Positions 8,305 through 17,053 of a stretch of DNA of 64,000 nucleotides are shown here, in pieces; the stretch's first letter is position 1, and every line of letters begins with the position of its first letter. Origin of the DNA: Microlunatus parietis (GTDB taxonomy: Bacteria; Actinomycetota; Actinomycetes; Propionibacteriales; Propionibacteriaceae); NCBI RefSeq assembly GCF_013407955.1, contig NZ_JACCBU010000001.1, forward strand, positions 6,510,001 to 6,574,000, given 5' to 3'. Position numbers and translations under genes: made by a program. The notes below the pieces were generated by a model. The model was not told where the DNA came from and made no database searches. It saw only the letters and a list, made by a program, of their open reading frames with translations.

Positions 8305-10794
8305 GTGAATGAGTCCTCGGTCGAGGAAGCCGACGCCACCGGCGCGCGTTATGACGCGCGCGCGGCCCAGGAGCGCTGGGCCGCCTTCTGGGAGGCCGAC
8401 CAGACGTTCACGCCGCTCGACGACGGCTCCAAGGAGCGCCGCTACGTGCTGGACATGTTCCCGTACCCGTCCGGCGACCTGCACATGGGTCACGCCGAGG
8501 CGTTCGCGATGGGCGACGTCTGGGCCCGCTTCCTGAAGCTGCGCGGCTATGACGTGATGCACCCGATCGGCTGGGACTCGTTCGGGCTGCCGGCCGAGAA
8601 CGCCGCGATCAAGCGGAACGCGCACCCGGCCGAGTGGACCTACGCCAACATCGACACCCAGGCGAACTCGTTCAAGCGGTACGGGCTGAGCCTGGACTGG
8701 TCCCGGCGGCTGCACACCTCCGACCCGGAGTACTACCGGTGGACCCAGTGGCTGTTCCTGCGGTTCCGGGAGCGCGGGCTGGCGTACCGGAAGGCGAGCT
8801 GGGTCAACTGGTGCCCGAAGGACCAGACCGTGCTGGCCAACGAGCAGGTGATCAACGGCGAGTGCGAGCGGTGCGGCTCGCCCGTCACCAAGCGCGAGCT
8901 GACCCAGTGGTTCTTCAAGGTCACCGAGTACGCGGACCGGCTGCTGGACGACATGGAGCAGCTGGAGGCCGGCTGGCCGGAGCGCGTGCTGACCATGCAG
9001 CGGAACTGGATCGGCCGGTCCGAGGGCGCCTACATCGACTTCGCGCTGCCCGGCTCGGACGAGCCGATCACCGTCTTCACCACCCGGCCGGACACCCTGT
9101 ACGGCGCCAGCTTCCTGGTCATCGCGCCGGACGGCAAACTGGCCCCGAAGATCGTCACCGATGATCATCGGGCCGAGTTCGAGGCGTACCTGGAGAAGAC
9201 CAAGTCCGAGACCGAGATCGAGCGGCAGTCGACCGACCGGGAGAAGACCGGCGTCTACCTGGGCGTCGATGCGATCAACCCGGTCAGCGGCGCGAAGATC
9301 CCGGTCTTCGTGGCCGACTACGTGCTGGCCGAGTACGGCACCGGCGCGGTGATGGGGTCCGCCGCCCATGATCAACGCGACCTGGACTTCGCCCGCAAGT
9401 ACGGCCTGCCGATCCTGGTCGTGATCGACTCCGGCCAGGAGGACCCGAACGTCTCCGGGATCGCCACCAAGGCCGACGGTCCGTACGTCAACTCTCCTGT
9501 CCTGGAAGGGATCTCCGACACCGAGACCGGTGTCGCGACGATGATCAAGGTGCTCCAGGAGAAGGGCGCCGGCCGGGGCGCGACGACCTACCGGCTGCGG
9601 GACTGGCTGCTGAGCCGGCAGCGGTTCTGGGGCGCCCCGATCCCGATCATCCACTGCGAGGCGTGCGGGGAGGTGCCCGTGCCCGATGATCAGCTGCCGG
9701 TGGAGCTGCCGTACCTGACGGGCACGGATCTCAACCCCAAGGGCACGTCGCCGCTGGCGGCGGCGACCGACTGGGTGAACGTGGACTGCCCGACCTGCGG
9801 TGGCCCGGCGACCCGGGACACCGACACGATGGACACGTTCGTCGACTCGTCCTGGTACTTCTTCCGGTACTGCTCGCCGGGCTTCGAGGGTGGCCCGTTC
9901 GACCCCGAGGACGTCCGGCGCTGGATGCCGGTCGCGCAGTACGTCGGCGGCGTCGAGCACGCGATCCTGCACCTGCTGTACATGCGGTTCTTCACCAAGG
10001 CGCTGTACGACATGGGCCTGGTCGACTTCACCGAGCCGATGCGCCGGCTGCTGAACCAGGGCCAGGTGATCAACCAGGGCAAGTCGATGAGCAAGTCGCT
10101 GGGCAACGGTGTCGACCTGGGCGAGCAGATCGAGAACTTCGGCGTCGACGCGGTCCGGCTGACGATGATCTTCGCCGGCCCGCCGGAGGAGGACATCGAC
10201 TGGGCCGACCTGTCGCCGAGCGGCTCGGTGAAGTTCCTGCAGCGGGCCTACCGGCTGGCCGCGGACGTCACCAGCGAGCCCGGTGTCGACCCGGCCGGCG
10301 GCGACGCGACCCTGCGGTCGACCGCGCACCGGACCCTGGCCGACATCACCCAGTGCATCGAGACGCAGCGGTTCAACGTCGCGGTGGCCCGGATCATGGA
10401 GCTGGTCAACGCGACCCGCAAGGTGATCGACACCGGCGCCGGCCCGGCCGACCCCGCGGTCCGCGAGGCCTGTGAGTTCGTGGCGATTGCGCTGAGCCTG
10501 GTCTCGCCCTATGTGGCCGAGGAGATGTGGGAGCAGCTGGGGAAGCCGCCGTCGATCGCCAACGCCGGCTGGCCCACGGTCGACGAGTCGCTGCTGACCA
10601 TCGAGTCGGTCACCTGCGTGATCCAGGTCAAGGGCAAGGTCCGCGGCCGGCTGGAGGTCTCGCCGACGATCGGCGAGGACGAGCTGCGCGAGCTGGCCCT
10701 GGCCGAGGAATCGGTGCAGCGCGCCCTGGACGGCCGCGAGATCGCCAAGATCATCATCCGCGCCCCGAAGCTGGTCTCGATCGTCCCCGCCTGA
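8305..10794 (+). CDS. leuS: Leucyl-tRNA synthetase
   Basis: An 829-residue class I synthetase that charges tRNA-Leu with leucine in the cytosol. The start is GTG 8305, with AGGGAG at 8291-8296. The HIGH-type motif is HMGH (about residues 60-63), inside MFPYPSGDLHMGHAEAF. The editing domain (about residues 225-420) contains the T-rich VFTTRPDTLYGASF. The KMSKS motif appears as KSMSKS near residue 593, and the C-terminal anticodon-binding and tail regions are complete. Expression is probably controlled by the leader and terminator upstream. Six TGATCA sites lie within the gene. Confidence 0.98.
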   Translation: MNESSVEEADATGARYDARAAQERWAAFWEADQTFTPLDDGSKERRYVLDMFPYPSGDLHMGHAEAFAMGDVWARFLKLRGYDVMHPIGWDSFGLPAENAAIKRNAHPAEWTYANIDTQANSFKRYGLSLDWSRRLHTSDPEYYRWTQWLFLRFRERGLAYRKASWVNWCPKDQTVLANEQVINGECERCGSPVTKRELTQWFFKVTEYADRLLDDMEQLEAGWPERVLTMQRNWIGRSEGAYIDFALPGSDEPITVFTTRPDTLYGASFLVIAPDGKLAPKIVTDDHRAEFEAYLEKTKSETEIERQSTDREKTGVYLGVDAINPVSGAKIPVFVADYVLAEYGTGAVMGSAAHDQRDLDFARKYGLPILVVIDSGQEDPNVSGIATKADGPYVNSPVLEGISDTETGVATMIKVLQEKGAGRGATTYRLRDWLLSRQRFWGAPIPIIHCEACGEVPVPDDQLPVELPYLTGTDLNPKGTSPLAAATDWVNVDCPTCGGPATRDTDTMDTFVDSSWYFFRYCSPGFEGGPFDPEDVRRWMPVAQYVGGVEHAILHLLYMRFFTKALYDMGLVDFTEPMRRLLNQGQVINQGKSMSKSLGNGVDLGEQIENFGVDAVRLTMIFAGPPEEDIDWADLSPSGSVKFLQRAYRLAADVTSEPGVDPAGGDATLRSTAHRTLADITQCIETQRFNVAVARIMELVNATRKVIDTGAGPADPAVREACEFVAIALSLVSPYVAEEMWEQLGKPPSIANAGWPTVDESLLTIESVTCVIQVKGKVRGRLEVSPTIGEDELRELALAEESVQRALDGREIAKIIIRAPKLVSIVPA

Positions 10795-10803
10795 ATCGCG
10801 TCT

Positions 10804-10834
10804 GCCAGTTTTTCACGTTACGTGAAAAACTGGC
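10804..10834. terminator. 31-base near-perfect palindrome after leuS
   Basis: GCCAGTTTTTCACGT (10804-10818) is mirrored exactly by ACGTGAAAAACTGGC (10820-10834) around one T. It sits between convergent leuS and the membrane nuclease-like gene. A second, weaker pairing (TGGCGC at 10831 with GCGCCA at 10863, and CCAGG/CCTGG at 10866-10878) follows. The T5 and A5 tracts on each arm would serve as a two-way terminator, though a dimeric protein-binding site is also possible. Confidence 0.6.
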
Positions 10835-10887
10835 GCCTTACCCGAGAAACTTCTCTGGTATTGCGCCAGGAAACCTGGTGAGGTGGG

Positions 10888-11913
10888 TCAGGTGGTACCG
10901 GCGAGGGTGGCCACGATGCCGAGGTGATCGGTGCCGGCCACCTCGACGGTACGGACCTCGGTGGCGGTCAGCCGGTCGTTGATCATGACGTGGTCGATCG
11001 GGATCAGCGGCGGGAAGCGCCGGTTCGCCGGGAAGGTGGGCAGCCAGCCGGCTCCGGCGACGTCGGTGGCGCTGCGCAGCCCGTCCGCCCGCAGGTTCTG
11101 CATCGCACCGTGATCATCGACCGCGTTGAAGTCGCCGGCGATGATCAACGGCCGGTCCTTCGGCTGCTCGGCAGCGATCCGGCGGATCAACCGGTGCTCG
11201 GAGACGTAGGTCCTGCTGCCGCAGTACGGGTTGCACGGATGCACGCCCATCAGCCGGACCGGCCCGACGTCCGGCACCTCGACGGTCGTGATCCACTGCT
11301 GGAACGTCGTCTGCGGCAGCAGTTCCGAATCGCTCAACGGAAAGCGCGAGTAGACCGACGACCCGTTGACGCCGCGGTCGTCGGCGCCCAGCGCGTGCGG
11401 GAAGCGCTCCGACCAGCCGTAGCGGTCCAGCGCCGCGCGGGTGTCCGGCTCGACCTCCAGCAGCACCACCACGTCGGCGTACCGGGCCAACTCGGCGACC
11501 CGCTCCGGATCGGCACCGCCGTGCAGCATGTTGAGACTGAGGACGCGGAAGGCCGGGGTCGTCGCGGCCCGGCCGTCCGGGACGAACAGCGGTCCGATCC
11601 AGGAGCCGTGCAGGCAGACCAGGGCCGCGACGATGATCGTGATCACCGCGACCACGGCGCGTTTACGGGCCCTGATCAAGGCGATCACCAAGAGCAGCAG
11701 CGAGACCAGGTAGCCGATGATCGCGTACCCGATGAAGGCGGACAGCAGTTCGGCGCTCTGCCCGGCGGGCTGCCAGAACCGGAGCACGGTGAAGACGGCC
11801 GCCGGCAACGCGAACAGCAGCGCGAAGATCACCAGGACCACCTGGGAACGGCGAGCCGGGCGCACGGAGTCCCAGGCCGGGCCGGCGCCGGCCCGGTAGT
11901 CGGACGAGCTCAC
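10888..11913 (-). CDS. Membrane-anchored endonuclease/exonuclease/phosphatase family protein
   Basis: A 341-residue protein starting at GTG 11913, which overlaps the upstream stop as GTGA. Three hydrophobic helices (about residues 22-45, 52-75, 82-105) are followed by an EEP-fold catalytic domain. Visible motifs are LSLNMLHGG (Asn metal site), VVLLEVE (Glu), MGVHPCNPY (catalytic His), IIAGDFNAV (Asp and Asn) and the final GTDHLGIVATL (Asp-His). All standard EEP active-site residues seem present, so it should be an active phosphodiesterase or phosphatase. Topology puts the domain outside the membrane or at its surface. It is coupled to the PH-like/GNAT fusion upstream. Confidence 0.87.
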   Translation of the reverse strand: MSSSDYRAGAGPAWDSVRPARRSQVVLVIFALLFALPAAVFTVLRFWQPAGQSAELLSAFIGYAIIGYLVSLLLLVIALIRARKRAVVAVITIIVAALVCLHGSWIGPLFVPDGRAATTPAFRVLSLNMLHGGADPERVAELARYADVVVLLEVEPDTRAALDRYGWSERFPHALGADDRGVNGSSVYSRFPLSDSELLPQTTFQQWITTVEVPDVGPVRLMGVHPCNPYCGSRTYVSEHRLIRRIAAEQPKDRPLIIAGDFNAVDDHGAMQNLRADGLRSATDVAGAGWLPTFPANRRFPPLIPIDHVMINDRLTATEVRTVEVAGTDHLGIVATLAGTT

Positions 11914-13346
11914 TCCGTTCGGCTCCGCTCGCCGCGGCGGTGCACCTTGATCATCCGCAGTTCGTCGGGCTTGGGCGGGAACTCGCTGCGCCGCCGGTCC
12001 TCGGTCTCGGTCCAGCCGTGGGCCCGGTAGAACGCCCGGGCGGCCCGGTTCTCGGTGAGCACCCACAGCTGCACCTGAGCGCCGCCGGAGGAGAACACGT
12101 CCTCCTCGGCGGTCGAGAGCAGGGCGGTGCCGAACCCCTTGCGGGTGTGCCGGGGCAGCACGCCGAGATGGCGTACCGTCTCGTGGTCGTACGCGATGAA
12201 GGCGGCCGGGGTCTCGCCGACCTCGAGGATCCGGACCCGGACCTGGCGCTCGGCCAGGGTCCGCTGCCAGCGCCGGGCCACGTCGGCCACCGGGTACGGG
12301 AAGCGATTGGGCGGGAAGATGTGCCCGAGCGCGTGCTCGCTCGCGGCCCGCTCCAGCCGGGTCAGCAGCTGGGCTTCGTCGGGCCGGGCGCGGCGGATCC
12401 GCCAGCTGCCCTGCTCGTCGGTCAGCGCCGGAGCGGCCGAATCCCAGATCCGCCACAGCTCGGCCGCGATCCGGTCGGCCCGGGTGTGATGCCCGCGCTT
12501 CAGCGCCGAGCGGCCCTTCTGGACGCACCAGGCCTCGACCTGGTCCCGGTCGGTCCCGATGATCATGCCGTTCGGGCCGGGCTGCACCAGGGTCACGTCG
12601 GACCACGGGATCACCCGCTTACTGAGCGGGTTGTAGACGGTCAGCTTGCTGCCGGTGGCGACGAGCCGCGGATGCCAGACCATCCGCCAGACGTAGATCA
12701 ACAACAGCAGGGCGAGTGCGCCGAGCCCGATCGTCAGCGGCAGCGAGCGGGCGTCCCGGAAGATCAGGTACGCCAGCGTCCCGAGCGCCGCGACGACGAG
12801 GACCGTGAGGATGGTGACCAGGACGATGGTCCGCCGGCCGATTCGCCAGACCCGGCGCGACGCTCGATCGGCGGGAGACTCCTCGGGCTCGTCGAAGTCG
12901 GCGTCGTCCTTGATCACCTGCCGGCTCCGGGCGCGGTCCCCGGTGCGGCGCAGGGTGGGGGCCAGCAGCTGGGTCTCGGCGGTCCGCTCGACCGCCGTCG
13001 GCTCCTCCGGACGGCGGTACAGCGCATCCGCGGCACTCCGGTACTGCGACTCGAGGGTCTCGGCGGTCCGATCGGGCGCGCTCGCGGCCGGGCCGGCCGG
13101 CGGCTTCGCCGGGTCGATCACGACCGTGTCGTCCGGGGCTGCGTCGCTTGGGGCCGTGTCGGCTGCGGTCGCGGGGTTCTGGGTCGAGGCGTTCGGAGTC
13201 GAGGCGTTCGGGCTCGATGGGGCCGGCGTCGGCGGGGTGGGGGTGCGCTGCGGGCCGGCGGGTTCCCGTTTCAGGTCGGCGAGCGTCGGGGCATCTTCGT
13301 GGTTGTCGTCCTCGATCAGGGCACGGCGCGGCTTGTACTTCGCCAC
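11910..13346 (-). CDS. PH-like membrane protein fused to GNAT acetyltransferase
   Basis: A 478-residue protein with an unusual architecture. Residues 1-165 are low-complexity, rich in Pro, Ala, Thr and charged residues. Two transmembrane helices (about residues 172-192 and 200-218) are followed by a PH-like beta domain (about 225-300; ATGSKLTVYNPLSKRVIPWSDV). The C-terminal half (about 320-465) is a GNAT domain with VRHLGVLPRHTRKGFGTALL, the acetyl-CoA loop, and LWVLTENRAARAFYRAHGW. It probably acetylates a target at the inner membrane face. It is coupled by 4 bases to the downstream EEP protein. No characterised protein with this domain order is known to me. Confidence 0.8.
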   Translation of the reverse strand: MAKYKPRRALIEDDNHEDAPTLADLKREPAGPQRTPTPPTPAPSSPNASTPNASTQNPATAADTAPSDAAPDDTVVIDPAKPPAGPAASAPDRTAETLESQYRSAADALYRRPEEPTAVERTAETQLLAPTLRRTGDRARSRQVIKDDADFDEPEESPADRASRRVWRIGRRTIVLVTILTVLVVAALGTLAYLIFRDARSLPLTIGLGALALLLLIYVWRMVWHPRLVATGSKLTVYNPLSKRVIPWSDVTLVQPGPNGMIIGTDRDQVEAWCVQKGRSALKRGHHTRADRIAAELWRIWDSAAPALTDEQGSWRIRRARPDEAQLLTRLERAASEHALGHIFPPNRFPYPVADVARRWQRTLAERQVRVRILEVGETPAAFIAYDHETVRHLGVLPRHTRKGFGTALLSTAEEDVFSSGGAQVQLWVLTENRAARAFYRAHGWTETEDRRRSEFPPKPDELRMIKVHRRGERSRTE

Positions 13347-13561
13347 GGCTCAACCCCCTCCCGTTCGACCGTCACTCGGAATCGGCGGCTGGGCGCCCAG
13401 GCCTGCCACCCTACGACGCTGTCACAGTACGTCATGGGCCAAGTCACCTGAGCGATTCCGCAGACTCAGCACCATGCTGCCATCCGAAGCCCGATCGGGG
13501 TGTGAGCGGGGCGGCGATTCGCGCGGGCACCGGCGTGGCGACACTCCACTACTCTTTCGCA

Positions 13562-14422
13562 ATGGCCGACGTCGCGGTGATCACCGACTCCACCGCGTCC
13601 CTGCCGCCGGACCGGGTCGCCGCTGCCGGGCTGCGGGTGGTTCCGCTCCAGGTCGTCATCGCCGGCGTCAGCCGGCCCGAGGGCTCGACCGGCGCCACCG
13701 CGGGCGCGGTCGCGGAGGCGATCCGGGCCGGCCGGAGGGTCAGCACCTCCCGCCCGTCCATCGACGAGTACGCGGCGGCCTACCGCTCCGCCGCCGAGGC
13801 CGGGGCGACCGCGATCGTCGTGCTGACCATGAGCGCCCGGATGTCCGGCACCTACGACGCGGCGACCGTCGCGGCCCGGACCGCGCCGGTGCCGACCCGG
13901 GTGATCGACTCCGGCACGCTGGCGATGGCGCTCGGCTTCGCCGCCGTGTCCGCCGGCCGGTGTGCTGCCGAGGGCGCCGACGCGGACCGGGTCGCGGCCG
14001 TCGCGATCGAGCGGGCCGCCGCCGCGCGGACGTACTTCGTGGTCGACGACCTGGAGCACCTGCGCCGGGGCGGCCGGATCGGCGCCGCCGCCGCGCTGGT
14101 CGGCTCGGCGCTCTCGGTCAAGCCGCTGCTGACGATCACTGCCGGCGAGATCCGGCCGCGGGAGCGAGTCCGTACTGCGAACCGGGCCCGGCTCCGGCTG
14201 GAGGAACTCGCCGCCGACGCGATGCTCGCCGCCCACGCGGCCGGCCGCGGGGTCGGCCTCGCGGTGCACTACCTGGACGATCCGGCGCCGGCCGAGGAGC
14301 TCGCCATCCGATTGCAGCGGCGGGCCGAGGGGCCGATGGATCTGGTGATCACCCCGGTCAGCGCCGTGCTGGGGGTGCACACGGGACCCCGTACGCTCGG
14401 GGTCGTCGTCTCGCCCGACTGA
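13562..14422 (+). CDS. DegV family fatty-acid-binding protein
   Basis: A 286-residue DegV protein. The start MADVAVITDSTASLPP carries the family signature TDSTASL, and later motifs include STSRPSIDEY, MSGTYDAA, RVIDSGTLAMALGF and LEHLRRGGRIGAAAALVGSALSVKPLLTI. DegV (FakB-like) proteins bind a long-chain fatty acid and can present it to a kinase; whether this one does is an inference. The start is the ATG at 13562; an in-frame extension upstream into the 215-base gap has no ribosome site and no family similarity. Confidence 0.92.
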   Translation: MADVAVITDSTASLPPDRVAAAGLRVVPLQVVIAGVSRPEGSTGATAGAVAEAIRAGRRVSTSRPSIDEYAAAYRSAAEAGATAIVVLTMSARMSGTYDAATVAARTAPVPTRVIDSGTLAMALGFAAVSAGRCAAEGADADRVAAVAIERAAAARTYFVVDDLEHLRRGGRIGAAAALVGSALSVKPLLTITAGEIRPRERVRTANRARLRLEELAADAMLAAHAAGRGVGLAVHYLDDPAPAEELAIRLQRRAEGPMDLVITPVSAVLGVHTGPRTLGVVVSPD

Positions 14423-14515
14423 CCCGGTGCCGCCGGATGATCATGACGTCCGCCATAATGCTGCTGGCTGGAGTGGTACATCCGCAGTCACTGGACGAGC
14501 AGAGGGGGTCGCCTG

Positions 14516-15274
14516 GTGTCTCTTCAGCAATCGCGCCCATCCACCATGGTGCGGACGGAGCAAGGATCCGCACCCGAGGCAGATCCGGACGACGGCATCA
14601 CCGGTTCGATCATCGCGATCGGCTTCTCGGTCACGATGAACGTGCTGACCCTGGTCGGAGTGATGGCCTGGGGCTGGCCGGCCGGCAACGTGATGTTGTT
14701 GTTCTGGATCGAGAACGTGATCATCGGCATGATCAGCCTGGTCCGGGTCGTCTCGGCCCGCGGCACGGCGACCGATGGTTCCCGACTGACCGTGAACGGC
14801 CGTCCGGTCCGGGGCACTCCGGGCCGCTACGGGCTGTTCTTCACCTTGCACTACGGCATCTTCTGCCTGGTGCACGGCGTGTTCACGCTGATCGTGACGA
14901 TCAAGCTCGGGGTCGAGCCGACCTTCCTGTGGCTCGGGTTCCCGGTGATCGTCGTCGCGGTCCGCTACCTGGTCGAACTGCTGTCGACGTGGTTCGGTCC
15001 GACCGGTTTGCGGACCGTCGTGTCGCCGCAGCAGGCCATGCTGCAGCCGTACCCGAGGATCATCGTGCTGCACCTCGCGGTGCTGTTCGCGTTCTGGTTC
15101 ACGCTCGGTGGCGGGGACGGCCTGCCCGCGGCCGTGTTGCGGGTGCTCGACCCGATCTTCGCGTTGCTGCCGCACCGGTTCCGGACCGACGGGGTCGAGG
15201 TGATCTTGATCCTCGTCGTGATCAAGACCGTCGTCGACATCTACACCACGCGCCGCGCCACGCGGAGCGGCTGA
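14516..15274 (+). CDS. DUF6498-like multi-span membrane protein
   Basis: A 252-residue protein with about six hydrophobic helices (near residues 28-50, 55-75, 105-128, 130-155, 185-205, 220-240). The start is GTG 14516, with AGAGGGGG 8-15 bases upstream. The motif WIENVIIGMISLVRV in the second helix region and the TLHYGIFCLVHGVF segment match the conserved Glu/Asn and His/Tyr patterns of DUF6498 proteins. The function is unknown. It follows degV on the same strand with a 93-base gap and faces the convergent MOSC gene. Confidence 0.72.
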   Translation: MSLQQSRPSTMVRTEQGSAPEADPDDGITGSIIAIGFSVTMNVLTLVGVMAWGWPAGNVMLLFWIENVIIGMISLVRVVSARGTATDGSRLTVNGRPVRGTPGRYGLFFTLHYGIFCLVHGVFTLIVTIKLGVEPTFLWLGFPVIVVAVRYLVELLSTWFGPTGLRTVVSPQQAMLQPYPRIIVLHLAVLFAFWFTLGGGDGLPAAVLRVLDPIFALLPHRFRTDGVEVILILVVIKTVVDIYTTRRATRSG

Positions 15275-15305
15275 CCCGTCGCTCGGGCACGTACGTTTCC
15301 GGCCG

Positions 15306-15962
15306 TCAGCGCGGCGAGGCTGCGCGAGCGACGATCCGGCGGGCCCGCCGGCGTACGGTCTCGGCGAGGTCGACGCCCGAGTCGAGGAGCCGCCGCAGTT
15401 GAGCCGCGTCGGGCCGGCTGAGGTAGTCGCCGATGGTGAGATCGTGATCGGGCCGCTCCATGATCACGATGGCGTCGCCCTCCTGGATCGAACCGGTCTC
15501 GAGCACCATCAGGTACGCCCCGACCCGGCGGGTGGCCGCGAACCGCTTGTGGAACTGCGGATCGCCCATCCGGGCCGAGAGGTTCTCGCACGGGGTACGC
15601 GGCATCCGTACCTCGACTAGGACGCCGCGTCCCGGGTCCCCGATCCGCCAGCATTCGCCGATCTTGGCGTGCGTGACGTCGAGTCCCGCTGTCCTGAGGT
15701 TCTCCCCGAACAGGCCGGGCGGTATGTTTCGGCCCAGCACGGTCGCCCACCAGGCTGCGTCCTCGTGCGCGTAGGCGTACAGCGCCTTGTCGGGCCCGCC
15801 GTGGTGACGCGTGTCGCACTGCCGGTCGCCGTCCAGCCCGAGCTGACTGACCGTGACCCGTCCGGCGACCGGACGCTTGTCGATGGCGGTCTCCCGGGTC
15901 GGCCCGGGGCGGATCTCGTGCACGACGTTGACGGCCACCAGATGACCTGCCGGGTTGGTCAT
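15306..15962 (-). CDS. MOSC domain protein, YiiM-like
   Basis: A 218-residue protein. The MOSC hallmarks are GLDGDRQCDTRHHGGPDKALYAYA and the sulfur-carrier Cys in RMPRTPCENL. The C-terminal extension (RRARRIVARAASPR) is basic. MOSC proteins of the YiiM type act with molybdenum cofactor to reduce N-hydroxylated compounds or move sulfur; the substrate here is unknown. Translation starts after AAGGAGG at the ATG at 15962. It lies 14 bases downstream of the AraC/DinB-like gene, so the two form an operon. Confidence 0.9.
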   Translation of the reverse strand: MTNPAGHLVAVNVVHEIRPGPTRETAIDKRPVAGRVTVSQLGLDGDRQCDTRHHGGPDKALYAYAHEDAAWWATVLGRNIPPGLFGENLRTAGLDVTHAKIGECWRIGDPGRGVLVEVRMPRTPCENLSARMGDPQFHKRFAATRRVGAYLMVLETGSIQEGDAIVIMERPDHDLTIGDYLSRPDAAQLRRLLDSGVDLAETVRRRARRIVARAASPR

Positions 15963-15976
15963 GTTGGCCTCCTTCG

Positions 15977-16900
15977 TCAGCCGGCGGACTCGGCAACCCA
16001 GTGGATCGGGTCGCCGGAGTCGAGGTCGTCGAACCCGGCGTCGGCCAAGGCGCCCGCGACGAGCGTGCGGCGATGGGCGGCGAAGGTCAGGACGTGCGCG
16101 ATCATGCCGCCGAACGTGTAGATCTCGACCCCGTCACCGCCGGGGCACAGGAGGGCGTCGCCGAGCCGGCCCGCTTCGCAGGCGTCTCGTACCTCGGCGA
16201 TGAAGCTCGGCCCGACCTCGGCCAGCCGCCGCTGCATGTGCTGCACGCTCTCGCCGCGCTCGACGGAGAAGTCGTACTCCCGGTTCTCGATCGCCGAGCT
16301 CCACATGTCGAGCTGGCCGACGAGCCGGGACAGCAGGGATCGCAGGGTCGGGTCGTCGTCGATGCCCTCGACCGAGATCTCGACCGGGGTGTCGAGTTGG
16401 TCGGCGGTGAGCCGGCCGGCCCGGTCCAGCATCTGGCCGACGAGCCAGACGTGATGTTCGACCATCCGGACTAGGAGGTCCATGGAGCGCACCTTCTCTC
16501 GGCCCGGCAACCGCAGGCTGCCGGGGGGATGGAAATGGACGCCGTTCGGCGATGCGATCGCGAAGCGGCTGGGTTCGCGACGCCAACGCTTCGGGGATAC
16601 CCCGTAGGCGCGGGCGAACGCTCGGGTGAAGGCCTCGTGCGAGGAGTAGCCGGCCTCGACCGCGATGTCGAGGATGGTTGCGTCGCTCGTGACGAGCCGG
16701 AACGCCGCCCGCTCCAGGAGCACGCGGCGGCGGAACCGGGCGGGCGGCTCGCCCGCGGTGCTGGCGATCACTCGATCGAAGTGGAACCGGGACAGCCGCA
16801 CCCGTGCGGCCAGGTCGGCTGCCGTGACGGCATGGTCGTCGAGCGCGTCCGACAGCGCGTCGACGAAGGCGGCGAAGGTATCGCTCGGTCCGTCCGTCAT
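15977..16900 (-). CDS. AraC-type HTH protein fused to DinB-like helical domain
   Basis: A 307-residue protein. Residues 1-115 are a two-helix-turn-helix AraC DNA-binding domain (RLSRFHFDRVIASTAGEPPARFRRR and ILDIAVEAGYSSHEAFTRAFARAYGVSPKRWRR). Residues 140-307 resemble the DinB/YfiT four-helix fold, with conserved His in MVEHHVWLVGQM and GGMIAHVLTFAAHRR in the expected metal-binding places. The fusion suggests a sensor-regulator using a metal- or thiol-binding helical bundle. The start is ATG 16900; an upstream in-frame extension is rejected. It probably heads the operon with the MOSC gene. Confidence 0.85.
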   Translation of the reverse strand: MTDGPSDTFAAFVDALSDALDDHAVTAADLAARVRLSRFHFDRVIASTAGEPPARFRRRVLLERAAFRLVTSDATILDIAVEAGYSSHEAFTRAFARAYGVSPKRWRREPSRFAIASPNGVHFHPPGSLRLPGREKVRSMDLLVRMVEHHVWLVGQMLDRAGRLTADQLDTPVEISVEGIDDDPTLRSLLSRLVGQLDMWSSAIENREYDFSVERGESVQHMQRRLAEVGPSFIAEVRDACEAGRLGDALLCPGGDGVEIYTFGGMIAHVLTFAAHRRTLVAGALADAGFDDLDSGDPIHWVAESAG

Positions 16901-16964
16901 GTCCCCATTCTCTGGTCTGCCCTGATCCGAGACTTGATCGACGTTGCGGGTTCGCGGCCGCGGG

Positions 16965-17003
16965 TTGTCCACAGCGGGCGACCTGAAATCTTCGTCATCC
17001 ACA
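16965..17003. promoter_or_regulatory. DnaA-box pair upstream of comEA
   Basis: TTGTCCACA at 16965-16973 equals the usual actinobacterial DnaA-box sequence, and a near match, TCATCCACA, lies at 16995-17003. Their starts are 30 bases apart, in the gap between the divergent AraC/DinB gene and comEA. Two boxes are too few for an origin, so they could bind DnaA as a transcription factor. Confidence 0.4.
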
Positions 17004-17053
17004 GATTTTCTGCGCGCCGGCTGATGCGGGCGATGCTGCTTAACCTCCCGGGC

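Noticed and set aside
8269..10329. Long open frame (686 codons) on the minus strand opposite leuS
   Set aside because: Its translation is rich in Arg, Pro, Gly, Val and His with no family motif, as expected for the antisense of a high-GC gene; leuS on the plus strand is certain.
16965..17003. Chromosome origin at the DnaA boxes
   Set aside because: Only one exact and one near box, no AT-rich unwinding stretch, and no dnaA, dnaN or rpmH nearby.
16529..17053. Upstream extension of comEA through the opposite AraC/DinB gene
   Set aside because: It is antisense to a clear AraC domain; comEA starts at 17054 or slightly earlier.
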